This document shows, in pieces, positions 46,752 through 56,505 of a stretch of 64,000 bases of DNA. Position numbers and translations under genes: made by a program. This stretch comes from Colocasia esculenta (Eukaryota > Streptophyta > Magnoliopsida > Alismatales > Araceae): the NCBI GenBank assembly GCA_014218235.1, contig CM024759.1, forward strand, positions 75,537,079 to 75,601,078, in the 5' to 3' direction. The notes below the pieces were generated by a model. That model made no database searches. It had not been told where the DNA came from and was given only the letters and a program-made list of their open reading frames with translations. The number at the start of each line of letters is the position of its first letter. Positions within the stretch are counted from its first letter, which is position 1.

Positions 46752-47277
46752 TTGGCCCCCCGACTTCTTTCGGATTTACGAGATCCGAGGAGAAGCCCAG
46801 CGGGACTGACCCTTTCGTCGCTTTTCTTACCGAGAACCTCTGTACGCATATGCCGAGAATGGTCTCGTCACTTGCCGGCGACGGTTCTGACAAGAGGCAT
46901 GGAGAATCGTGTACATTAATAGACGATTTGAGAGGCCGATCGGCGCGCGATCGCCTCGATTTCTCTGCTACTGATGGCAACCTGAAAGGCGGCAAGCGTT
47001 ACCGATCCTGGTGAACAGTCCTTAACCGCCGGGCTTCTGACGCGTGGCGGCCTCTCCTCCATCCGATACCTTAGGTCCGCTTACGATCGTTCGATTGCGC
47101 TGTGGCCGCTGTTCTTATAAATAGGTGGATTGTCGCGAGAAAGGGGTTTACCTGCTTCTTCTTCAGAGGGTGCTTCTTGGCGACTGCGGAGTGTTCTTCC
47201 GACGTTGCGCTCTTTCCTTTCCCGCCCAAAAGAGTGTTGTCGGCCCAACCTTTGCTTGCTCTCCTTCGAGGTAAACA

Positions 47278-49119
47278 ATGAGCCTAACGCAATCTCAGCC
47301 CTCTGACGAGGAATCCTCCTCTAGGACAGATAGCAATGCCCCCTCCAACTATGACCCTAGGACCGGTACCTTTATCTATGGCCCAGTAGAGAAGGGTTTT
47401 GTTTTGAGAGTCCAGCCTGGGAGGTATGCTCCGCGCACTCCTTTTGTACATACCTCTGGGGACCGCCGTCTGGCCGACAACGTTGAAGACGCTTGGTGCG
47501 AGACGAACTCTGAGTCCTTTAAGTCGATTAGGAAGCGCTTGAGCCCCACGCTTTCCGCCGACGTAGTGTTTTTTGCCAACAAACGCTTTCGAGCCCACTA
47601 TGTCCAAGAGGGTGGGGTATGCATTTACGCCGAGGCGGTTCGCGGCGGTTTGCGTTTTCCTTTCCATCCCTTCATCATAGCTTTGCTTTTCGAGCTTGGG
47701 GCCGCCCCTTCACAGTTGACGCCCAACTCGTGGCGGTCGATCGTTGGATTCCTCGCTCTTTGCGTGTCTGCCGGTGTGTCTCCGACGCTCGCCTTTTCTT
47801 TTACTGTTTCTCCGTGAAACCCTTTGGCGACTGGCTTTATTTTACGGCTCGGTCGGGGTGCCAGCTCCTCAAGAATCTCCCGTCATCCGTGCATGGATGG
47901 AAGAGGGAATTCATTTTTTTGTATTCTCCCTCTGGTTGGCCTTTCCCGACCGAATGGTCCGAGGTCAACGTTCGTCGTAAGGCGTTTGGGCCCCCCAAGC
48001 TTAGCAAAGCCGAGCTCGTGGATTACTCATACCTACAGGAAGCGGAGAAACCTGACCTGGTCGAACCATCCGACGAGTTGCTTAAGCTAATTGCTGAAGG
48101 CTCGGAAGGTCGTCGTCATATTGTTCTTGCTTTCTCTCATGAATTCTTTTATGTTTTCTGACAGTTTTGTTGGGTTTGCTATTTATATAGTGATGGCCGA
48201 GATGACTTCCCCGACGCGTAGAGCAAGGCTTGGCCCTTCTTTGGCCGACATTGTACGTGCTCAGAAGGATCAGAAATGCCTCGAGAAGCGCCCCTTGGAA
48301 GGTTCCGAGGCTCCCGTCGTCGCCGCGAGGAAGGAGATGGAGGGCAGCTCGGAGGCCGCTGCTTCGCAACTGGCTGTCGAAGAGAGGCCGATGAAGCATC
48401 CCCACACTTCGACACCGTCCTCTTCGGCCCTTCCGCGGGAGCCTGCAGGGCCTAAGATAGTCCTCGACCCAGTCAGTTGGGGTCAAACGTCAATCCCCGC
48501 AGAGCTGAAAGCGGAGGCTCTGGGGAAGTCCCCACGGAGGCTGGTCGGCGAGTTTTACGCCACGATCTTGGCGCAAATGGCGAATTTCGATGCCTTTGTG
48601 CATCGGGCCGACGTGAAGAAGGAATTCTTGAGCAAGCGTGTCGCCGAGGTAGAGGCGGCGGTTGCATCGGAGAAATCCCTTCGTCAGAAGGACGCCGAGG
48701 AGGCGAAGAAGACCGAGGGTGAGCTCAGGGCACTGCTTGAATCTGCGAATAAGGCCCTCAATGCCGAGAAGGAAGCGCTCCAGGTGGTGAAGTCAGCCCT
48801 CGCCACCGAGGTTGAGTCCTTCAAGGTGTACCGCGAGAAGACGACCCAGCTCCTGTCGGATGAGCGAGATGCGGCGATACAGGAGTATCGTTCTTCCGAG
48901 GAGCTCGCCGAGGAGATAACCGGTCTATTCCAGGAGGGTTATAATGACTGTCTTGCTCGTGTTGCAGAGCAGTTTCCCGACCTCGATCTCTCGGGCCTTC
49001 GCGAGGCAAAACAGGACGTGAAGGAGGCCGCCGCAGTCGTCGTTGACGAGGCTATGTCCAAGGCGGCTGACGAAATTTATGTTGAGGCGGCCGAGAAGGT
49101 GGTGGCCGAGGAAACTTGA
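47278..49119 (+). pseudogene. Antisense ORF of the Tat element: gypsy-type transposon domain plus coiled coil, with an intron
   Basis: This gene runs opposite to gag-pol. From MSLTQSQPSDEESS it enters a domain with FPFHPFIIALLFELGAAPSQL and WRSIVGFLALC, which matches the plant 'putative gypsy type transposon' domain. A one-base frameshift near 47790 moves the match to the next frame (CFSVKPFGDWLYF, LPSSVHGWKREFIFL). An 82-bp GT-AG intron (48109-48190) then joins in frame to MAEMTSPTRRARLGPS and a charged, Ala/Glu-rich coiled coil (about 48640-48950), ending at 49119. Known in Grande/RIRE2/Retand-type elements; the function of this protein is not established. The frameshift makes this copy defective unless it is a sequence error. 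Confidence 0.8.
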
Positions 49120-49231
49120 GTTTTTGTACTTTATTTCTTTTGTTGAACACTGCGCTATGGTGTTTACTTTTTAATGGTTTGGGACAACTTTGTAATGTGA
49201 GAGAATGGTGGGGCTACCTCGTACGATGAAG

Positions 49232-49520
49232 GAGTGCCGAAGCGACCTCGTTCACTTAAAATAGGGCCGAAGCGACCTCGTATACTTAGAAGAGTGCCGA
49301 AGCGACTTCGTTTACTTAGAAGAGTGCCGAAGCGACCTCGTATACTTGGAAGAGTGCCGAAGCGACCTCGTTTACTTAGAAGAGGGCCGAAGCGACCTCG
49401 TATACTTAGAAGAGTGCCGAAGCGACCTCGTTTACTTAGAAGAGGGCCGAAGCGACTTCGTTTACTTAGAAGAGGGCCGAAGCGACCTCGTTTACTTAGA
49501 AGAGTGCCGAAGCGACCTCG
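49232..49520. repeat. 30-bp tandem repeat, about 10 copies
   Basis: The core GCCGAAGCGACCTCGT recurs at exact 30-bp steps from 49235 to 49505 (10 copies, few substitutions). Because 30 is a multiple of 3, repetitive ORFs appear in several frames; they are not called as genes. It lies between pol and the antisense ORF, the region known to be variable and repeat-bearing in Tat elements. Confidence 0.95.
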
Positions 49521-49554
49521 TAAAACGGAATGACACGATTGCCTCCCACCTCGG

Positions 49555-52500
49555 TTAGGCATAATATTTTCGCAAGTGCTCTGCATTCCACGTCCTTGGA
49601 AGAGCAGATCCTTCGAGGTCCTCGAGCCGATAGGCGCCTTGGCCGAGGTTCTCCGTTACGCGGTAAGGTCCTTCCCAGGCGGCCGATAGTTTTTCGACGG
49701 CTGACCCGGGGTCCAATACCGATAGCTTTCTTAAGACCAAACTGCCGACGTTGAAGCTTCTTTCCTTGACGCTCCTGTCGAAGCTTCTTTTCACTCTTCT
49801 ACGATATGCTTCCATTCTTGCCGACGCCTTTCCTAGCTTTTCTTCGATCAGGTCAAGCTCGGAGCGGAGTGAAGCTTCGTTTAAGTCGTGATGGAAGTCG
49901 ACGACTCTTCCCGAAGGGGCGAGCATCTCCACCGGTGTCATGGCTTCTACTCCGAAAGCGAGGGCGTAAGGAGATTCTTGGGTTGCTTCTCGTGGTGTTG
50001 TACGGTATGCCCACAAGACGTAGAGGAGCTCGTCAGCCCATCGACCCTTGTGGTCTTCCAACCTTCGCTTCAGTTCGTCCAGAATTGTTCGGTTCGTCAC
50101 CTCGGCGAGCCCATTGGATTGTGGGTGCGCTACCGAGGAGAATCGGTGATCTATCCCCAAGGCTGAGCAGTTCCTGCGGAAGCAGGCGTTATCGAACTGC
50201 CTGCCATTGTCGGTGACGATTGTCCTGGGGACGCCAAACCTGCATATAACATTCTTCCATACAAAACCCCAGGCGTTGGCGTCGGTAATTTTGGCCAGCG
50301 ATTCGGCTTCCACCCATTTGGTGAAATAGTCTACAGCCACTATAACGAATTTCCTTTGGCCGGTGGCTGGCAGGAATGGGCCGAGGATGTCCATGCCCCA
50401 TTGAGCGAAAGACCATGGTGAGACGAGCTGGGTGAGTTCTGCTGGAGGTCGTCGGTCAAACTTACCGAAGAGTTGGCATTGGTGACACTTTTGAACATAC
50501 CTCTTGGCGTCCTTCAACATGGTGGGCCACCAAAAGCCTTGCCGCGTGATCCTTCTTACGAGGGAACGCGCACCCGCATGGCTTCCACAAGTTCCTTCAT
50601 GCACTTCACGTATGATCTCCTCGGCCAGACCTGCGGAAACGCATCGGAGGTGTGGGTAGCTGAACCCTCTCTTGTATAGATCTTCCCCGACGAGGAAGAA
50701 TCTAGCTGCTCGCCTCCTCGTCTTGTCGGCTTCCAATTTTTCGTCGGGGAGGAGGCCGCTTTTGATGAATTTTATCAAAGGAGTCATCCAGGTCGTCGGG
50801 ATGCTAGCGCACATAACTTCTTTGGCCGACGTGGACGGCTCGATGAGCTCTTCAATTAGCACAGAAGATCGCCCTCCTGATGACGAAGCGAACTTGGACA
50901 ACGCGTCAGCCTGCGAGTTTTCTGCTCGCGGGATTTTTATTAGCTTGGCTGAATCGAATTCAGCAAGCAATCGGTTGACCTCGGTCATGTACGAGGCTAG
51001 CTTTGCCTCTTTTGCCTCGAACTCGTTCGCCACTTGGCTTACAACCAGTTGAGAATCGCTGAAAATAGAGACTCTTTCCGCTCTGAGGGACTTCGCCCTT
51101 TTTAGTCCTGAGATTACGATCTCGTACTCGACCACGTTATTAGAAGCTTCGAAGCCGAAACAAACAGCATACCTTAGGGTTAGCCCGTCTGGAGAGTGGA
51201 GGACCACTCCTGCGCCGCTTCCTTGGGCATTTGATGCTCCATCGACGAACACTTTCTAGCGACTGTTGTCTTCTTCTTCTTCTTCCTCGGGCCCTCTCGT
51301 CGTTCCTTCGGAGATGAAGTCCGCCAGAGCCTGTGCCTTTATTGTGACCCGAGGTTTGTAGGTGATGTCGAACTCGCCGAGCTCTATGGCCCATTTTGCC
51401 AACCTTCCCGAGACCTCGGGTCGAGTGAGGACCTGTTTGATTGGGACGTCGGTAAGGACGACGACTTTGTGTGCCTGAAAATATGGACGCAGCCTTCTTG
51501 CTGCCATCACAAGAGCGTACACGACTCTTTCGAGGTCGGTATAACGCTGCTCGACTCCGCGCAGAGCTTTGCTGGTGTAGTATACCGGAAGGTGGTTGCG
51601 ATTCTCCTCTCGTACGAGCACCGAGCTAATAGAGTGGGTTGTTGCCGACAGGTACAGTAACAGTTCTTCCCCGGCAATAGGCTTACTCAATGTCGGCACA
51701 TGTGCCAGGTGTGTCTTCAGGTCGTCGAAAGCCTGTTGGCATTCCTCGGTCCATTCGAAGCGTCCTTTGCGCAGTACCTCGAAGAAGGGTCTGCACCGCT
51801 CCGCCGACCTGGACATGAACCTACTCAAAGCAATGATCCGACCATTGAGACGTTGTACCTCTTTAATCGTCCTCGGCGGCGTCATGTCTAAGATGGCTTG
51901 TATCTTGTCGGGGTTGACGTCGATCCTCTGTTGGAGACGAGGTAGCCTAGGAATTTTCCCGCGCGTACGCCGAAGACGCACTTCTCGGGGTTGAGCTTCA
52001 TCCCGAATTGCCTAAGCACCTTGAATGTCTCGGCTAGGTCTTTGACGTGGTCCTCGGCGCGTCGGCTTTTTACCAGCATATCGTCTATATAGATTTCCAT
52101 TGTCTTCCCGATCTGTTCCTCGAACATTGTGTTGACGAGTCGCTGGTATGTTGCACCTGCATTTTTTAACCCAAATGACATGCGAGTGAAGCAGTATAAA
52201 CTTTTCTCTGTGATGAACGAAGTCTTTTCTTCGTCGTCGGGCGCCATCTTGATTTGATGATATCTTGAGTACGCGTCGAGGAAGCTAAGGAGTTCGTGTC
52301 CTGCTGTGGAGTCGACGAGTTGATCGATTCGAGGCAGGGGATAGCTGTCCTTGGGGCAAGCTCTGTTTAGGTCAGTGAAGTCCACGCACATCCTCCACTT
52401 TCCGTTAGCCTTGCGCACGAGGACGACGTTGGCGACCCACTCGGGGTAGAATGTGTCCCTTACGGTCCCTGCACGTAGATATTTTGCGAGGTTGTCGTCA

Positions 52501-54942
52501 ACTGCTTTTTGTCGGTCCCCCGACAGCGGCCTCTTCTTCTGACGGATTGGCCTCGCCTCGGCGCTTACGTTCAAATGGTGCTGGATAATATTAGGGTCGA
52601 TGCCGGTGAGATCGTCGTTCGACCAAGCGAAGACGTCGACGCTTTTCTGAGGAAGTCGACGATTTCCTCATTTAGTTCCCCAAGTTCGCAGCCGACCACC
52701 AGGTTCCCTCTGGCGACGACTATTAGCTTGGTTTGTTCAGCTGGTTCATGCCTTGCAATATTTTCATCAGGAGAAGGTAAGTACTCAGAATCAGTTAGTG
52801 CTTTTGCTTTTATTGAGTTGACATAATATCGTCTGGCTTCGGTCTGGTTTCCCATGACCTCGCCTATCCCTCCCGGGGTCGGGAATTTTAATTTTTGGTG
52901 ATAGGTCGATGGGACTCCCAACTTCCCCAAGAGGCCCCGACCAAAGATAGCGTTGTACGCCGACTTCACCTTTACCACAAGGAAGTCGGCCTCAACGGTT
53001 ACATGCCGAGGTCGGGTACCTAGAGTGACTTTTAGCTTTATTGACCCCTCAGCGTTGACGGGTGCCCCGCTAAAACCGAAGAGGGGAGTTGCGACCGGTT
53101 TGAGGTCGGTGCTCAGGTTGGTCATTTTGACAAAGCAGTCATAAAATAAGACGTCTGGGGCCGCTCCGTTATCAATAAGGATACGGTGTACATCATACCC
53201 ATCGACGTCGGCATGTATTACCAAAGCGTCGTCATGGGGAAGGCTCACTCCGACCACGTCCTCGTCGGAGAAGGTGATGACGTCTCCCTCTTTGCGACAG
53301 GGCTTGCTTGTCGTACCACTAGCGGCTGCTGCGTAGGCCTTCCTCTTTCTTCCGTTATCACCACCACCTGCTGGGCCTCCTGACAAGACCAGGACGGCCC
53401 CTTTGCCTCTGTGTGCCTCTCGATCGTCCTCGGGAGTGCGCTCCTTCGTACGGCCGTCGACGACGTCTTTTGCCGATAAGCCCTCTCTTGAGCATCTCGG
53501 CGATCTCCATCTTTAAGCTCCTGCACTGGTCGGTGAGATGCTCGTACCCCTTATGGTACTCGCAATACAGGTCGACCCCTCGGCCTGTTGGTGGCCTCGT
53601 CATTGGCTCCGGTCGTCTGAATTCTGGCAGCTTTTTGATGATTTGAAGGATCTCGGAAGGCAGCCTCCCGAAGCGGGGGAGGTCCCTGACGCGTCGGTAG
53701 TCGTCGGGGCGATGATCTGTTTCTGTTTGTCGGTCCCCTTCTCGTCGGTCTGCATTCCGGCGCTTCTCGCCGCGGGCTTCCTCTCTTTTTGGTTTCTTTG
53801 AATTATGTTCCGAGCTCGTGGCTCCATGCTCGGATGGCCGACTGAGCCGTCCCGCTGCTCCGAGCGTCGACTCCAGTCGTACGTACTTCTGCATTCTAAA
53901 GAGCAGGTCGGATAGGCTCACCGGGGGTTTTTTGGCGATGGAGGCAACGAACGGGGCGTTTGAACACACCCTCGTCAAAATATTGACCGCGGTTCTCAGG
54001 TCCAAATCCACCACCTTCATGATTTCCAGCTGAAATCTTTTCGCAAAATCCCGGAATATCTCCCCCTCCTTTTGCGAGACGAGCCAAAGGTCGTCGGTGC
54101 ACAGTGAGTGCTGCACTGTGTTGTAGAAGTGGTCCATGAATCGTTGCGCCAGGTCGGCGAAGTCAGCTATGGATCGGGGGGGGGGGGAGCGACTTGAACC
54201 ACTGCAAAGCTGCATCATCCAGAGTAGACATAAAGGCGCGACATTTTAGGGCGTCATTGATATTTACCATTTCTATTTGCCCTTGGAAATGGTCCAGGTG
54301 ATGGACGGGGTTCGTCGTCCCATTATACCGCCTGAATTTTGGTAGTTGCAATTTGTCTGGTGCAGTTGCCGACGTGATCTCCTCGACGAAGGGGGAGGTG
54401 GCCAAGAGTGTGGCCACCGAAGGGGCGCGCGTTCCTCGCTGCAGCTCTTCGATTTTCCTGTTTATTTCCTGCAGATCATCTTTCCATCGAGGGTCTACTG
54501 CAGGGTTGGATTCTGTCGAGAAGTGATCGGCGACATCATCGGTTCTTGCGGAGAGCTCCGCTTGAACTGCTGGGATGGTCGGTGGCGGGGCGTCGACCTG
54601 CACGGGTCCCTGCGCTAAAAGGACAGAAACGGGTCGCTGATCGTCGGTGCGGCTGACCGACACAGCGGGTAGGGCTTGTTTGGGGTCAGTATTTCCCCGT
54701 CGAACATCCATCGCCCGGCTTGCTGGCTCCCGATGCTCCGGTGGCGCCTGCCGTTCTTGCTCCATCCTCAGCAGCACTTGCTGGACATTCGCCAAGATCT
54801 GCTCGACGCGTTCCAGACGTGATGATGTAGTTGAGTCATGTTCTCCTGCTCCTGAATTGTCACCGGCCATCTCATCTATCACGGTGGTGGGGAGCATTTC
54901 ATCGCCGGACAAACGAACGACTGTCTTCGCCTTGGGTGCCAT
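49555..54942 (-). pseudogene. Tat gag-pol with two RNase H domains, frameshifted
   Basis: Gag starts at 54942 (MAPKAKTVVRL). Its frame breaks at a run of 12 G (54176-54187) and continues in another frame (SIADFADLAQRFMDHFY). Protease has LIDNGAAPDVLF. RT shows VDFTDLNRACPKD, FLDAYSRYHQI (Gly usual before YHQ is Arg) and YIDDMLVKS. A frameshift near 51940 precedes the first RNase H region (YTSKALRGVEQRY, VLTD). A stop at 51253-51255, where Trp is expected, interrupts the link to a second RNase H (FVDGASNAQGSGAG, EYE, SDSQLVVSQ). Integrase follows (CHQCQLFG, WGMDILGPF, IVTDNGRQFD, NGLAEVTNRT) to the end at 49555. Few lesions suggest moderate age. Confidence 0.92.
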
Positions 54943-54971
54943 GAGAAGTGGCTTTTTGCTTGAAGCAAACT

Positions 54972-54989
54972 CCCACAGACGGCGCCAAA
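54972..54989 (-). promoter_or_regulatory. Tat primer binding site
   Basis: On the minus strand TTTGGCGCCGTCTGTGGG immediately follows the 5' LTR, the primer-site type of Tat-lineage elements. Confidence 0.8.
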
Positions 54990-55566
54990 TGTTGCTGCAC
55001 GAGCAATGGGGGGGTTGACCGGGGTCAATCCAAGTAGGCCCCGAGGCGATGGCGGGTCGTCGTCGACTTGGGCTGCTTGAGCTTGAACCTGCAAAGACCA
55101 CCGAGCTGCCTCGGTGGGGAGACACTCCGACACCCAAGTCAGGCAAAAGGAAAAGAAGTAAGAGAATTTTTATGCCACGAGTAGCATGCCTTGGTCTGAA
55201 GCGTCTCCTTTGCTTTTATAGGGGGGCTGTGCAAGGTAGGTTTTTTCCCCTGCCTAAGTTAGCCACGCACATTTCCTTGTAGAATCGGCGTCCCAAGGCA
55301 AGGGGCGCGATCACCGAATGTCTCCCCCTGGATTGCAACTGGCGATTGCCAGCTAGGGATGGGAAGAGCTGTCGCGGCCCGGGATCTCAGAGCCTTTCCT
55401 TATTAGGCATGCAGTTTTTGAAAAGGTAGGACCAGCTAAGATTACCTTATATGGGGACGAAAGAATCTTTAGCCGAGGACCTTCTCGTCAACACCGAGGA
55501 CCTTGTCGTCGGCATTACTTGTGGGCCCTACCTAGGAGCCATCGTCGGCGGTGGTTATCAGTATCA
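54990..55566 (-). repeat. 5' LTR of Tat element
   Basis: 577 bp, TGTTGCTGCACGAGC to GTTATCAGTATCA on the + strand. Confidence 0.95.
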
Positions 55567-56032
55567 AGTTTCTTTCTAATTCCTATAATTTGACCTGTCT
55601 AAAAATTTCATAATTCAAATAAACTCAATAGAACATTAAAAAATTAAAGTCCGGTGAAAAAGGTCAAGCATGCGTGTGACTTCTCCAAGGGAGCCACTCT
55701 CCTACTAATGTCGTCAAATTATGAGGAATTAGAAAGACACTATTTTGATAGAATCACCAAAATCACAATTTTCTTCTTGGATGGGAGAGTTGACTTTTTA
55801 TTAGTAAGAGATGATTTTTTTTTATTTTATTAGATTAAAATGGGAGATACTTCCTTATTTACATATAATATTTTAAGTAAATGAAACTACAAATACTAAC
55901 ATTTACTTAAATGATGTTCAGATAAATAAGGCTTGAAATCGGCTTGGACTCAGCCTCTGGCAGGGTTACCCCGGATCGGATCGGTCGGCCCAAAACCGAT
56001 CTGAATCAGCCGATCCAATCCCGATCCGGACG
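55567..56032 (-). repeat. Foldback element, loop and right arm
   Basis: After the Tat element the sequence runs TTTCTTTCTAATTCCT through a short loop, then ATGAGGAATTAGAAAG and CTATTTTGATAG, the inverse of the left arm, ending in GATCGG/CCGATCC-rich sequence at 55970-56030. Terminal TSDs could not be fixed. MULE-like or simple foldback are both possible. Confidence 0.65.
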
Positions 56033-56064
56033 ATTTTTGATACCTTTTAGGCTCTCTTTCTGGA

Positions 56065-56300
56065 GTCACCTTTCACAGAAGAGAAATTAGGGCTGCTGTC
56101 TTTGAAGTGGATAGGGAAAAATCTCTGGGACCAGATGGATTTCACGTGCTTTTTCATAATGTTTTTCTGGGATGGCATTTGAGAGGACGTGAAATGCTTT
56201 ATAAAGGAATTTGAAGAGAACCCTCTCTCAGTTGATCAATTCAATTTTACCTTTCTGACTAAAGTTCTTTTAACCATATTGAAATGTGTGGCACATCAGC
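56065..56300 (+). pseudogene. LINE reverse transcriptase remnant
   Basis: REIRAAVFEVDREKSLGPDGFHVLF resembles the conserved plant L1 stretch ending in PGPDGF. After a frame change, EDVKCFIKEFEEN...FNFTFLTK resembles the segment that follows in these proteins. It is a short, decayed fragment just upstream of the HAD coding start. Confidence 0.55.
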
Positions 56301-56505
56301 CTCTATATGAACAAAATGTTATTTTCAGGCTTGAAAGCGATCATCACAATATTACCAAAATTTATTTGCAGTTTTAACTTGTTCAGGAAGCTACCTTGAT
56401 GGATAACATTTGCCATGAAATCTTGGAAAGGTTCTTTTTTCCTTTGTATCTCAAATTTCTTATTCAAACTTCCCTTTCAAATCCGCAGCATCGTCATCAC
56501 CAGAG

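Larger units (their letters stand above)
46176..55566 (-). mobile_element. Ty3/Gypsy Tat-lineage retrotransposon (Retand/RIRE2-like), TSD AGTTT
   Basis: A 9,391-bp element on the minus strand, bounded by AGTTT at 46171-46175 and 55567-55571. LTRs are 576-577 bp and differ at about 17 positions by eye (about 3%). After the 5' LTR comes TTTGGCGCCGTCTGTGGG, the primer-site type seen in Tat elements. Before the 3' LTR is the purine tract GTCGGGGGGCCAA. The order is gag, protease, RT, RNase H, a second RNase H, integrase, 30-bp tandem repeats, antisense ORF. The extra RNase H and the extra ORF between pol and the 3' LTR are established Tat features. Confidence 0.93.

Noticed and set aside
49164..49586. 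Repetitive ORFs on both strands (RGRFGTLLSK type) or a CRISPR-like array
   Set aside because: A direct tandem repeat with period 30 and no variable spacers, inside a plant retrotransposon; open frames follow from a period divisible by three.
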